Shown here in pieces: positions 1-6,698 of a DNA stretch of 31,448 nt; the stretch's first letter is position 1, and each line of letters starts with the position of its first letter. Source of the stretch: Deltaproteobacteria bacterium RIFOXYA12_FULL_61_11. GTDB taxonomy: Bacteria > Bdellovibrionota_F > JAHFAK01 > YA12-FULL-61-11. Both the position numbers and the translations under genes were made by a program. The notes under the pieces are model-generated. The model searched no databases. It was given only the letters and a program-made list of their open reading frames with translations, and was not told the DNA's origin. The stretch lies in assembly GCA_001799195.1 (NCBI GenBank), contig MGSU01000262.1, positions 1-31,448 of the forward strand. Reading direction: 5' to 3'.

Positions 1-1
1 G

Positions 2-1765
2 ACCCTGACCTTCGGCACCTGTCCGACCACAATCGTCGAAAAGGCGCAAATCAACGGCATCTGGGTCTACTCGGTCTTCCGCTGTGATTTCACCGTGTCC
101 GATCCCGACGGAACCACCCCGACGGTCGCCTTGGCCGGTCCGAGCGGGATGATCCTGACCAACGGCAATCGCCGCGTCGAGTACACCGTGCCCGAGGTGG
201 CTGCCGACAGTCCGGTCAACTTCACCCTGACCGTGGGCGACGGCGTGATCGACGTCCCCTACCCGAGGAGTTTCACGATCTTGAACGTCAATGCGGCCCC
301 GGTGCTCGCCGCCATCGGCAACCGGACCGCAGTCGAGTTGGTACCGCTCGTCCTCACGCTCTCGGCCACCGATCCCGACGCGGGCCAGACCCTGACCTAC
401 ACGGTCACCGGGCTGCCCGGGTTCGCCAGCTTCAACGCCGGTACCCGGATCCTCACCTTCTCGCCGCAACCCGGGCACGCCGGGGTCTACAGCGGCATCA
501 CCGCGACCGTCAGCGACGGCAGCGCCACGGACAGCGAGACCTTCAGCCTGACCGTGGATGAAGCCGGTCCCCAGGACGCCACCAATACGGTCGACCTGCA
601 GGGCAATGCCAGTCTGAAGGTGGATATCCTCTTCGTCCTGGACACCTCGGGTTCCATGGACTACGTGGCCTCGGGCATCTCCGACTTCCTAGGCGACTTC
701 CTCGCCCAACTCGACGAGCACCTCGACTTCCAGATCGCCCTGCTGTTGGCCCACAGCAGCGGTGACTGGTCCGGCCGACTCTACAACTACGGTACGGCGC
801 CGAAGATCCTCAAGAAGATCAATTATCAAAATCTCGACGGTTCAGTGAACGTGACGGCTCTCCAGGCCGCCTTCGCGATGAACTTCGAGCACTACGTCAG
901 CGGCCAGCCCGATGGCGGTGAGGCCGGGCTGTACTCTTACAACAAGGCCGTGGTCGACCTCCTCGGCGCCCCCAACCCGGGGTCGGTGGCGGGTATCGAG
1001 ACCCTGCGCGAGTTCTTCCGCCAGGACGCCACGCTGAACGTGATCTGGCTAGCCGACGAGAACGACGTCTGCTACCGGTACGGCATCAATTCGGCGGTGA
1101 CCTACACCAGTTCCGATATCAACTGGCTGTGTACCAACCACCGCACCCACGTCGACTTCTTCGGCCAGGACACGGACAACAGCAACGAGTGCTCGTCCTA
1201 CTTCAGCCTGTGCTTCAACTCCGCCACGCCGGTATTGCAGCGGCACCCCGCCGCGCGCACCACCACCGCGGAGACCATCTACTCCAACACCGTGGCGCTC
1301 AAAGGCGACCGCCCGGTGAGCATGTCCGGCATCATCTTCCGCGACATGGACAACCCGGCGCTGTACCCGGGGCTCGGCCTCAACGGCGAGAACCAGACCG
1401 GCCGCGGCTACAAAGAGGCCATCAAGGTCAGCCTGGGCAACCCGGACCTCGACGACCTCGACGAGGCTTTCCTCGGTCACGTCGTCGACATGCTCGAGAT
1501 CAAGACGGGTGCCGTGGACTTCAGCGAATCCATGGTCAAGCTCGGCGCCGTGGCCGGTTCGGTGGCCGTGGACGTGACCCTCGACCACGAGCCGATCCCC
1601 GAGACCCTCGCCGCCTTCATCATGGCCGTGAACGGCGTGCCGCTGGCCGAGCCCGTGGAAATCAGCGTGCAGCCCAAGGACGGCGAGGTGGTCAGCGTCG
1701 TGGTCCCGAGCGAGTATTATTTCGACGCCCTCCAGCTCCGCGTGGACTATCAGTACCTGCCGTAA
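2..1765 (+). CDS. Secreted von Willebrand factor A / He_PIG domain protein, 5' end missing
   Basis: The frame is already open at the window edge, so the start and any signal peptide lie outside; 587 residues are visible. Bases about 300-560 encode a cadherin-like putative Ig (He_PIG) domain with the typical 'ATDPDAGQTLTYTVTGLP' opening. A VWA domain follows from about base 610, with the metal-ion (MIDAS) motif DTSGS at about 640-654. Inside it is a Cys-rich stretch (about 1065-1215: VCYRYG, WLCTNH, ECSSYFSLC) that may form disulfides outside the cell. The end (about 1545-1760) is a beta-rich module. No C-terminal anchor is visible, and the gene stops at TAA. Such proteins usually act in surface adhesion or binding. 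Domain calls are firm; the function is inferred only from family. Confidence 0.88.
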   Translation, partial: TLTFGTCPTTIVEKAQINGIWVYSVFRCDFTVSDPDGTTPTVALAGPSGMILTNGNRRVEYTVPEVAADSPVNFTLTVGDGVIDVPYPRSFTILNVNAAPVLAAIGNRTAVELVPLVLTLSATDPDAGQTLTYTVTGLPGFASFNAGTRILTFSPQPGHAGVYSGITATVSDGSATDSETFSLTVDEAGPQDATNTVDLQGNASLKVDILFVLDTSGSMDYVASGISDFLGDFLAQLDEHLDFQIALLLAHSSGDWSGRLYNYGTAPKILKKINYQNLDGSVNVTALQAAFAMNFEHYVSGQPDGGEAGLYSYNKAVVDLLGAPNPGSVAGIETLREFFRQDATLNVIWLADENDVCYRYGINSAVTYTSSDINWLCTNHRTHVDFFGQDTDNSNECSSYFSLCFNSATPVLQRHPAARTTTAETIYSNTVALKGDRPVSMSGIIFRDMDNPALYPGLGLNGENQTGRGYKEAIKVSLGNPDLDDLDEAFLGHVVDMLEIKTGAVDFSESMVKLGAVAGSVAVDVTLDHEPIPETLAAFIMAVNGVPLAEPVEISVQPKDGEVVSVVVPSEYYFDALQLRVDYQYLP

Positions 1766-1789
1766 GCTCGGTGGTACTCCAGGAGAAGC

Positions 1790-1812
1790 CCCCCGTCGGC
1801 GCCACCCCGTCG
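1790..1812 (+). repeat. 23-bp dispersed intergenic repeat, copy A
   Basis: This stretch is identical to the reverse complement of 3901-3923. It lies 25 bases past the stop of the VWA gene. Both copies sit outside genes, which suggests a small repetitive intergenic element rather than chance. Confidence 0.5.
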
Positions 1813-1825
1813 AGGTAGAGTCACG

Positions 1826-1869
1826 CCAGGGCAACACACCCAAGACAGGACTATTACCTTGTTCCCTGG
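1826..1869 (+). terminator. Possible hairpin terminator after the VWA gene
   Basis: The left arm at 1826-1836 (CCAGGG, one bulged C, AACA) pairs with TGTTCCCTGG at 1860-1869. The loop is long (23 bases) and there is no strong T run, so this is a weak terminator candidate. The rest of the 1766-2076 gap holds repeat copy A, an AT-rich stretch (about 1970-2050) and the sigma-54 promoter. Confidence 0.3.
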
Positions 1870-2025
1870 CTCTTCCTAGAAGGGTTACACCCACCTGGCA
1901 TCCTTTGCTTGTTTTGCAGAATTGTTATGCATTCCGTACACGCACGAGCACCTTCGTGACCGCAGGCTGAATTCAATATATAATTAATATCAATTTATTA
2001 CAGTATTGCATGTAAATGTTCAATA

Positions 2026-2041
2026 TGGCACGAATACTGCT
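2026..2041 (+). promoter_or_regulatory. Sigma-54 (-24/-12) promoter for the extensin-like lipoprotein gene
   Basis: TGGCACGAATACTGCT matches the consensus TGGCACG-N4-TTGCW at every fixed position but one (C for T). The GG and GC elements have the required spacing. The expected start of transcription near 2052 leaves a 25-base leader before the ATG at 2077. The element lies in an AT-rich island. An imperfect palindrome upstream near 1941-1957 (CACGA, six bases, TCGTG) could be an activator site. Confidence 0.72.
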
Positions 2042-2076
2042 TAGTATTTCCGCGTTACGTTGTTCTGGAGTACTCG

Positions 2077-2994
2077 ATGGCCGCCACCCTCCTCGTCAGC
2101 CTGCTCACGGCAGCACTCCTCGGAGTGAGTTCCTGCGGTGAAATGGCCTATGACGAGTACGAGGACTACGAGGCTCCCGGCGAGGCAATTCCCATGTATC
2201 CCGCCCAACAACACGTCCGCCCCTCGCTCTCGGTTCCCCAACCCGTGACCGCGCCCGCCAGCGGAGCCGAGCAAGCCCTGCCGAGCAATGCGCACCTCCT
2301 GCCGACCATGCCCGTCGTCAACCCGCAGCCGGTGCAGACCGCCCAACCGCTCGTGGTCGCCGCCGCTGCCGGAGAACCTGCCGACCAGACCGCCCCCCGT
2401 TCCGTCGCGGCAGGGCTCAACGGGGGTTGCTTCGACGTGCTCGACAGTGCGGGGGTCGACTACACAACCCAGGGGCAGTCCTCGAGCGACAGCCATTGCC
2501 AGATCGCCCATCCGATCAAGCTCTCCTCCAACGTGAACGGGATCAAGTTCTCGGGCAACGGCATGCTGGCCTCCTGCGAACTCGGACGCCGGATCTACCT
2601 CCTGACCATGTTGGTTAAAGCCCGCCGCATCGTCGAGATCGGGCAGTACGGAACGTACAATTGCCGGAAGATCGCCGGTTCCTCGAGCTGGAGCAATCAC
2701 GCCAACGCCAATGCCATCGACCTGGCCTGGTTCAAGGACGCCGACGGAAAGGAGTACAACCTGGTCAAGCATTATTGGGACAATGACGAACGCGGCGCCT
2801 TCCTGCGCTGGCTCGGCGAAGAGATGCACCAACAGAAGCTGTTCAATACCGTACTCACCCCGGCCTACAACTCGGTCCACGCCAATCACTTCCACGTCGA
2901 CATCAACGGCAAGGGCACCTACTACAAGAAATTCACCGCGCAACCGGAAGAAGCCGAAGAATACTATTTCGGCGAAAACCTGACCGGGGATTGA
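2077..2994 (+). CDS. Extensin-like C-terminal domain lipoprotein (M15-type fold)
   Basis: The 305-residue protein starts at ATG 2077, seven bases after a GGAG. It has a hydrophobic signal and a lipobox-like VSSC with Cys20, so it is probably a lipoprotein. An acidic, Pro/Ala/Gln-rich linker (residues 24-120) precedes the Extensin_C domain (about 125-295). Diagnostic parts are the YNCRKI Cys, 'SNHANANAIDLAWF' (His208, Asp215) and 'HANHFHVD' (His268, His271, His273). These match the zinc-ligand layout of the related D-Ala-D-Ala carboxypeptidases (M15), so a role in cutting or binding peptidoglycan is likely; activity has rarely been shown for this family. The gene stands alone behind a sigma-54 promoter and runs tail to tail with the next gene. 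Confidence 0.88.
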   Translation: MAATLLVSLLTAALLGVSSCGEMAYDEYEDYEAPGEAIPMYPAQQHVRPSLSVPQPVTAPASGAEQALPSNAHLLPTMPVVNPQPVQTAQPLVVAAAAGEPADQTAPRSVAAGLNGGCFDVLDSAGVDYTTQGQSSSDSHCQIAHPIKLSSNVNGIKFSGNGMLASCELGRRIYLLTMLVKARRIVEIGQYGTYNCRKIAGSSSWSNHANANAIDLAWFKDADGKEYNLVKHYWDNDERGAFLRWLGEEMHQQKLFNTVLTPAYNSVHANHFHVDINGKGTYYKKFTAQPEEAEEYYFGENLTGD

Positions 2995-3011
2995 GCCCCC
3001 GCCAGGAGTTC

Positions 3012-3662
3012 TCAGGTTTCGACGTGCGCGTTGACAACCACGCGGGGAATGCTCAACCCGAGCGAAAAGCTGAAGCTGTGCCGACGGTCGACCACCCCAC
3101 CGAGTTGGGAAGCTAGTACCGTGATCAGCGCGAGTTGGTGTTTGGGGCACCAGAGGTACCAAGGCGGATCCCCGGGGTAGCACGGATCACTATACAAGAG
3201 TTCAAGACCATCTCCGGGGGCGGTCCGCACCTCGATAACGATAGGCGCTTCCAAACGACTCAGGGAACATCGTCTGCTGACGAGCAACAGCTCGTGGAAC
3301 AGCAGCATCATGGGTTGCGCCAGATCGGCGGGTACATGTTCGGGTTCGTGCAGGAATTTGAGCTCTGCCCCTGAGAAACACGCAAGGTCAGGTATCAGGT
3401 TCTGGTTATCGAGCAACAGGTGCGGCAACAGGGTAGTGAGAGCAACCCGATCGAGGTGGGAAGCCTTATACACGCGTCTCAGGGTCTGACTTATCAGCTT
3501 GATGCGGCTGCGGGTCTCGTCGAGGCAGGTTGTTTCCGGAACGTTGAGGTAGACGCGAAGAGCATGATTGAGCAACGAGTCGACGAGTTGGAGATTGTTG
3601 AAGACGCGGTGCTCGAGTTCCCTGAATAGAATCTCTCGATCGGCTCTGTGCAGGTCGAGCAT
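3012..3662 (-). CDS. Histidine phosphotransfer-like protein (HisKA_2-type helix pair, degenerate ATPase domain)
   Basis: The 216-residue protein begins with 'ILFRELEHRVFNNLQLVDSLL', close to the HisKA_2/HWE-type phosphoacceptor helix (E-x-H-R-x-x-N-N-L-Q), with His18 as the likely phosphorylated residue. The following domain has the layout of a kinase ATP-binding domain but lacks its key residues. The N-box equivalent is 'LLFHELLLVSRRCS' without the Asn, and no DxGxG G1 box is visible ('LYSDPCYPGDPPW' stands in its place). Known proteins of this build (Spo0B, ChpT) pass phosphate between response regulators rather than using ATP. The gene diverges from the response regulator at 4133, an obvious partner candidate. 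An in-frame TGA lies just upstream of the start, so ATG 3662 is the first possible start; its ribosome binding site is poor. Confidence 0.7.
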   Translation of the reverse strand: MLDLHRADREILFRELEHRVFNNLQLVDSLLNHALRVYLNVPETTCLDETRSRIKLISQTLRRVYKASHLDRVALTTLLPHLLLDNQNLIPDLACFSGAELKFLHEPEHVPADLAQPMMLLFHELLLVSRRCSLSRLEAPIVIEVRTAPGDGLELLYSDPCYPGDPPWYLWCPKHQLALITVLASQLGGVVDRRHSFSFSLGLSIPRVVVNAHVET

Positions 3663-3692
3663 GGTGGCTGGCCTTGGTCGTCACTCCCAGCC

Positions 3693-3721
3693 ATTGTACG
3701 GGTGGAAGAACAAAGTAGCAA
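3693..3721 (-). promoter_or_regulatory. Sigma-70-type promoter for the phosphotransfer-like gene
   Basis: On the minus strand, TTGCTA (3716-3721) is followed after exactly 17 bases by TACAAT (3693-3698, five of six matches to TATAAT). Transcription would start near 3686, about 24 bases before the ATG. The two palindromes lie just upstream, centred near -58 and -100. Confidence 0.5.
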
Positions 3722-3732
3722 TACAAACATGA

Positions 3733-3755
3733 AGTTGTCCCAAAATGGGACAACT
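3733..3755. promoter_or_regulatory. Perfect 23-bp palindromic operator, copy 1
   Basis: Ten-base arms AGTTGTCCCA and TGGGACAACT are separated by AAA. The core TGTCCC/GGGACA symmetry looks like a site for a dimeric regulator, such as a bacterial enhancer-binding protein or a repressor. No T run follows, so a terminator is unlikely. It lies 11 bases upstream of the -35 element of the minus-strand gene. Confidence 0.72.
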
Positions 3756-3774
3756 CGTTTGCGCAAAGTCGAAA

Positions 3775-3797
3775 AGTTGTCCCAAAATGGGACAGTT
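3775..3797. promoter_or_regulatory. Near-perfect 23-bp palindromic operator, copy 2
   Basis: The left arm is identical to copy 1; the right arm reads TGGGACAGTT, so only its outer bases differ. The centre is 42 bases from that of copy 1, four helical turns, so two bound dimers would face the same side of the DNA. The rest of the 3663-4132 gap holds repeat copy B and no gene that I can support. Confidence 0.7.
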
Positions 3798-3900
3798 TGT
3801 CGACGAGCAGGAGGGATGTTTCAGGTTACGAGAGCAACGGAATTTTGCATCCATGGCAGGAACGAAACGATGCCCACATTGCAGAAAGTGGTCATCACCG

Positions 3901-3923
3901 CGACGGGGTGGCGCCGACGGGGG
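3901..3923 (-). repeat. 23-bp dispersed intergenic repeat, copy B
   Basis: This stretch is the exact reverse complement of 1790-1812. Here the unit sits in a hairpin-forming context: GTGGCG at 3908-3913 can pair with CGCCAC at 3929-3934. Confidence 0.5.
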
Positions 3924-4132
3924 TCCCCCGCCACGCGCAAGGATGAGCATGGTGGGGGCGGCCGCAAGGATGCGGACCTCCAGCGCCGCGTAGGATGCAG
4001 CGGAGTCGGGGTGCGAGGCGACAGGACCCCTCGATCCACCCACGACTGAACTGACAAGTTGCGCACACGGTTGACTTGTGGTTTCGAGCATTGGAAAGAG
4101 ATACCTTGCGGTACGGCACCTGGAAGAAGGTC

Positions 4133-4780
4133 ATGACCACGGGAGAGCAGGAGCAAGGCGAGCGGATCATACTCCTCCTCGATGACGATCCGAATTTCTT
4201 CCGGCTGCTGCGCCTCGTGTTGCCGGAACACTACTCCCTACTCTGGTGCACGCGGGGCGAGGATGCTTTGACCCTCCTCTCCGCACGACCGGTAGACCTG
4301 GTTCTGGTCGACCTGTTGCTCGATGGAGTACGGCCAACCTCGAGTCGCGCGTTCGTGTCGGCAATCTCCGCACAGTACCCGTTCCTGAAGGTCGTCCTGC
4401 TCAGCGCTCATCTCCACGACAGCGTGGTCGAGGACTTCCTGGAAATGCCGAATGTCGTCGATGCCTGGGACAAGAACGTGCAAGAAACGCTGCTCGTGCG
4501 CCGGCTGGCCAACTTGTGCGCCTCCGGTCAACCTCGCTACAGCGCCTCCGACCCCATCGCCTTGCTGGAGCTCTTCGAACGCCAACGACACCTCTGCGCC
4601 CGCCTCGATCGTTTCCTCACGGTCGGGGTGATCGGTATCGTGGAGCACTTGGCCGCCGAACGCGACATTTCCCGCAGCGAAGCCTTGCGCTACCTCGGCT
4701 TGGCGCGCTCGACCTATTACCGGATGTTGCATGAACAGAAAGGAGCATGGGATTGTGATACTACGCTGCCAGCAGAGTGA
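4133..4780 (+). CDS. Response regulator: receiver domain plus C-terminal helix-turn-helix
   Basis: The 215-residue protein starts at ATG 4133, just after the strong site GGAAGAAGG; a TTG at 4076 in the same frame has none. The receiver domain is intact: acidic cluster Asp17-19, phosphoacceptor Asp60 in 'DLVLVDLLL', Ser91 and Lys114. After a short linker the last 60 or so residues contain a helix-turn-helix-like segment ('RDISRSEALRYLGLARSTYYRML') resembling Fis-type or transposase-type DNA-binding helices, so it probably acts as a transcription regulator. Its end overlaps the next gene, showing an operon with the TonB-dependent receptor and the NtrC-type activator. The degenerate histidine phosphotransfer protein diverging from it is a candidate phosphodonor (inference). 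Confidence 0.85.
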   Translation: MTTGEQEQGERIILLLDDDPNFFRLLRLVLPEHYSLLWCTRGEDALTLLSARPVDLVLVDLLLDGVRPTSSRAFVSAISAQYPFLKVVLLSAHLHDSVVEDFLEMPNVVDAWDKNVQETLLVRRLANLCASGQPRYSASDPIALLELFERQRHLCARLDRFLTVGVIGIVEHLAAERDISRSEALRYLGLARSTYYRMLHEQKGAWDCDTTLPAE

Positions 4781-6698
4781 GGCCCTCTTCTCCCCGCCTC
4801 GCTTCCTCTGGGCAATGGTGCTTGGCATGTGGAGTGCGCTCGGTGGTGCTGCAGTCGAGGACGAGCAGACCCTGCGAGAACCCCGGCGCGTGGTGCTGGA
4901 ACCCGAAGTCGCTCCAGACCGGATTTGGCCACGTCGCAGCTCGGTTATCGAACGCGAGGACTTCGATGATCGCGCTGCCGTGCAGGTCGACGAGGTCTTA
5001 CGGGGCCATCCCCAACTCGACCTTGCCGCGGCCGGAACCGTGGGCGAAAGCAGCAAGGTCCGTCTGCACGGGGTCGATGATCGCCGGATTGCCGTGTCCT
5101 ACGAAGGGTTCCGCTTGAACTCGCCCCTTGATCATTCGTTCGATTTCAACATATTACAAGCCTTCGCCTTTGAACGGATCGAGGTGCTGGGGGGACCGTG
5201 GTCGGTGCTCTACGGCAGCGACTCGGCCGGCGGGGCCATCGTGCTGGTCCCACGGGCACGGGTGAGTGAACCGCTGGCCCTCGCGGTCCTGGCAGGTGCG
5301 CGGCCGACCTTGTACGAACAGGCCTATGGTGGTACGGCCCTCGAAGAGGGTGGGTTGTTCCTCGGTGCGGCCAGGCACGACAGCGCAGGGGTCGGCTCGA
5401 ACGACCGGTCCAACGCCACAGGGTTCGCCCTCCAGGCTGAACTGGTCCGCGGCCAACATCGCTTCTCTGCTTTTTCCCTGGGGTCAGCCCTCGAGAAAGG
5501 TGTCGCGGTAGAACTCGGGCCCGCCGGTTTTGTGCGTGACCGAGATCGGGAGCTGCAACGCATCTTCGCCCTCGCCGGGGTCGGTTACGACGTGCTCTTC
5601 GGCGATGAGGCGACGATCAAGGCACGAGCCGGGTGGCTCTTCGATGGCACCACCCTGCGAGACGGTCCCGAGGCAGACGATGGAGCGGCCTTTGGTACTC
5701 GCGACCGAGGCTATCGCTACGCCGCCGAGGTCGTCGCCGAGGTGCAACTCGCGGCGGACCACCTCCTACGCGCGGAACTCGAGGTCCAGCACGATCGGGT
5801 CGAGAGCGCGGTCGCTGCTTCGGCCGAGTATGTCGATCAGGGACTCGCTCCGGCAGCGAAGACGATCCCTGCCTATTCCGTGGTCGATCGCTATCGCCCC
5901 CTCTCGGGGTTGACTCTCGAGACCGGGGTGCGTTTCGATCACTATGCCGGGTTTCCCGAAGTCACTCCTCGTGCCGGTGCCGAGTATCGGCTGACCTCGA
6001 CCGGCACCGCCGTGGTCGTGGCTGTCGGCAAAGGCTTTCGAGCGCCGTCGCCGTTGGAGCTCTCCGCCTCGCCCGTCGCCAATGCCTCGCTCGAGCCGGA
6101 ACAGAGTATTGAAGTCCTGGCAGGCCTTCGCCAAGCGCTGTTCTCGGAGCGCCTCCAGTTCGACGCAGAGGCCTTCCACGCTCGACATCGCGGCCTCATT
6201 CAGCTCGACCCCGGGACCGAACGCTTGGAGAACCTCGGCCGGGTAGACGTGGATGGCATCGACCTGCAGGTCTCGTTGCAACCGTGGCGCGGGTGGCAGC
6301 TACGCAGTGGCTGCAAGGCAATCCTGGCGCGGGATCTCCTCGCGGCGGAAGGCCAACCAGAGGAACTGCCCTTCCAGCCGCGGCTGACCTGGTCGGTTGC
6401 GGCCCGGGGCGAACTGGACGCCTGGAGGGGGTTCGTCGAGTATCGGGTCATAGGATCCTCGGTCAACCACCCCTATGTCATCGGTACCCCCGGCCTTGAC
6501 GGGGTCCCCCTCGGAACCCGCGGCGGTGCCCACAATCGCCTGGATCTCACCCTCGCGTACCGTTTCCGTAAGGTTATCGGCGAAACGCTCGAGCTTCGCA
6601 CCAAGCTCCTGAACGCCTTCGACGAGCGCAGTTCCGAGGTAGCCGGCTATGCTCCCTCGCCGCGGGAAATCTTTCTCGGCGCAGCGGTCGCGTTTTGA
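4755..6698 (+). CDS. TonB-dependent outer-membrane receptor
   Basis: I chose GTG 4755, nine bases after AAAGGAG; an in-frame ATG at 4731 has no such site. The product is 647 residues with an N-terminal signal, although its cleavage site is unclear. The plug domain (about residues 55-160) has typical parts: 'VDEVLRGHPQLDL', 'SSKVRLHGVDDRRIAVSYEGFRLN' and 'FERIEVLGGPWSVLYGSDSAGGAIVLV', closest in style to BtuB/vitamin and siderophore receptors. The remainder is a beta barrel with 'VGKGFRAPSPLEL' and 'GVRFDHYAGFPEVTPRAGAEY', ending in Phe as outer-membrane proteins do. It imports a scarce ligand using TonB energy; the ligand is not evident. It overlaps the regulator before it and the activator after it, so the three are co-translated. 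Confidence 0.92.
   Translation: MILRCQQSEALFSPPRFLWAMVLGMWSALGGAAVEDEQTLREPRRVVLEPEVAPDRIWPRRSSVIEREDFDDRAAVQVDEVLRGHPQLDLAAAGTVGESSKVRLHGVDDRRIAVSYEGFRLNSPLDHSFDFNILQAFAFERIEVLGGPWSVLYGSDSAGGAIVLVPRARVSEPLALAVLAGARPTLYEQAYGGTALEEGGLFLGAARHDSAGVGSNDRSNATGFALQAELVRGQHRFSAFSLGSALEKGVAVELGPAGFVRDRDRELQRIFALAGVGYDVLFGDEATIKARAGWLFDGTTLRDGPEADDGAAFGTRDRGYRYAAEVVAEVQLAADHLLRAELEVQHDRVESAVAASAEYVDQGLAPAAKTIPAYSVVDRYRPLSGLTLETGVRFDHYAGFPEVTPRAGAEYRLTSTGTAVVVAVGKGFRAPSPLELSASPVANASLEPEQSIEVLAGLRQALFSERLQFDAEAFHARHRGLIQLDPGTERLENLGRVDVDGIDLQVSLQPWRGWQLRSGCKAILARDLLAAEGQPEELPFQPRLTWSVAARGELDAWRGFVEYRVIGSSVNHPYVIGTPGLDGVPLGTRGGAHNRLDLTLAYRFRKVIGETLELRTKLLNAFDERSSEVAGYAPSPREIFLGAAVAF

Noticed and set aside
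2041-3183. 380-codon minus-strand frame over the extensin-like gene
   Set aside because: The plus-strand frame carries the full Extensin_C motif set, promoter and ribosome binding site.
3648-4049. 133-codon plus-strand frame across the regulatory gap
   Set aside because: It runs through two palindromes, a promoter and repeat copy B, and has no ribosome binding site or recognisable protein features.
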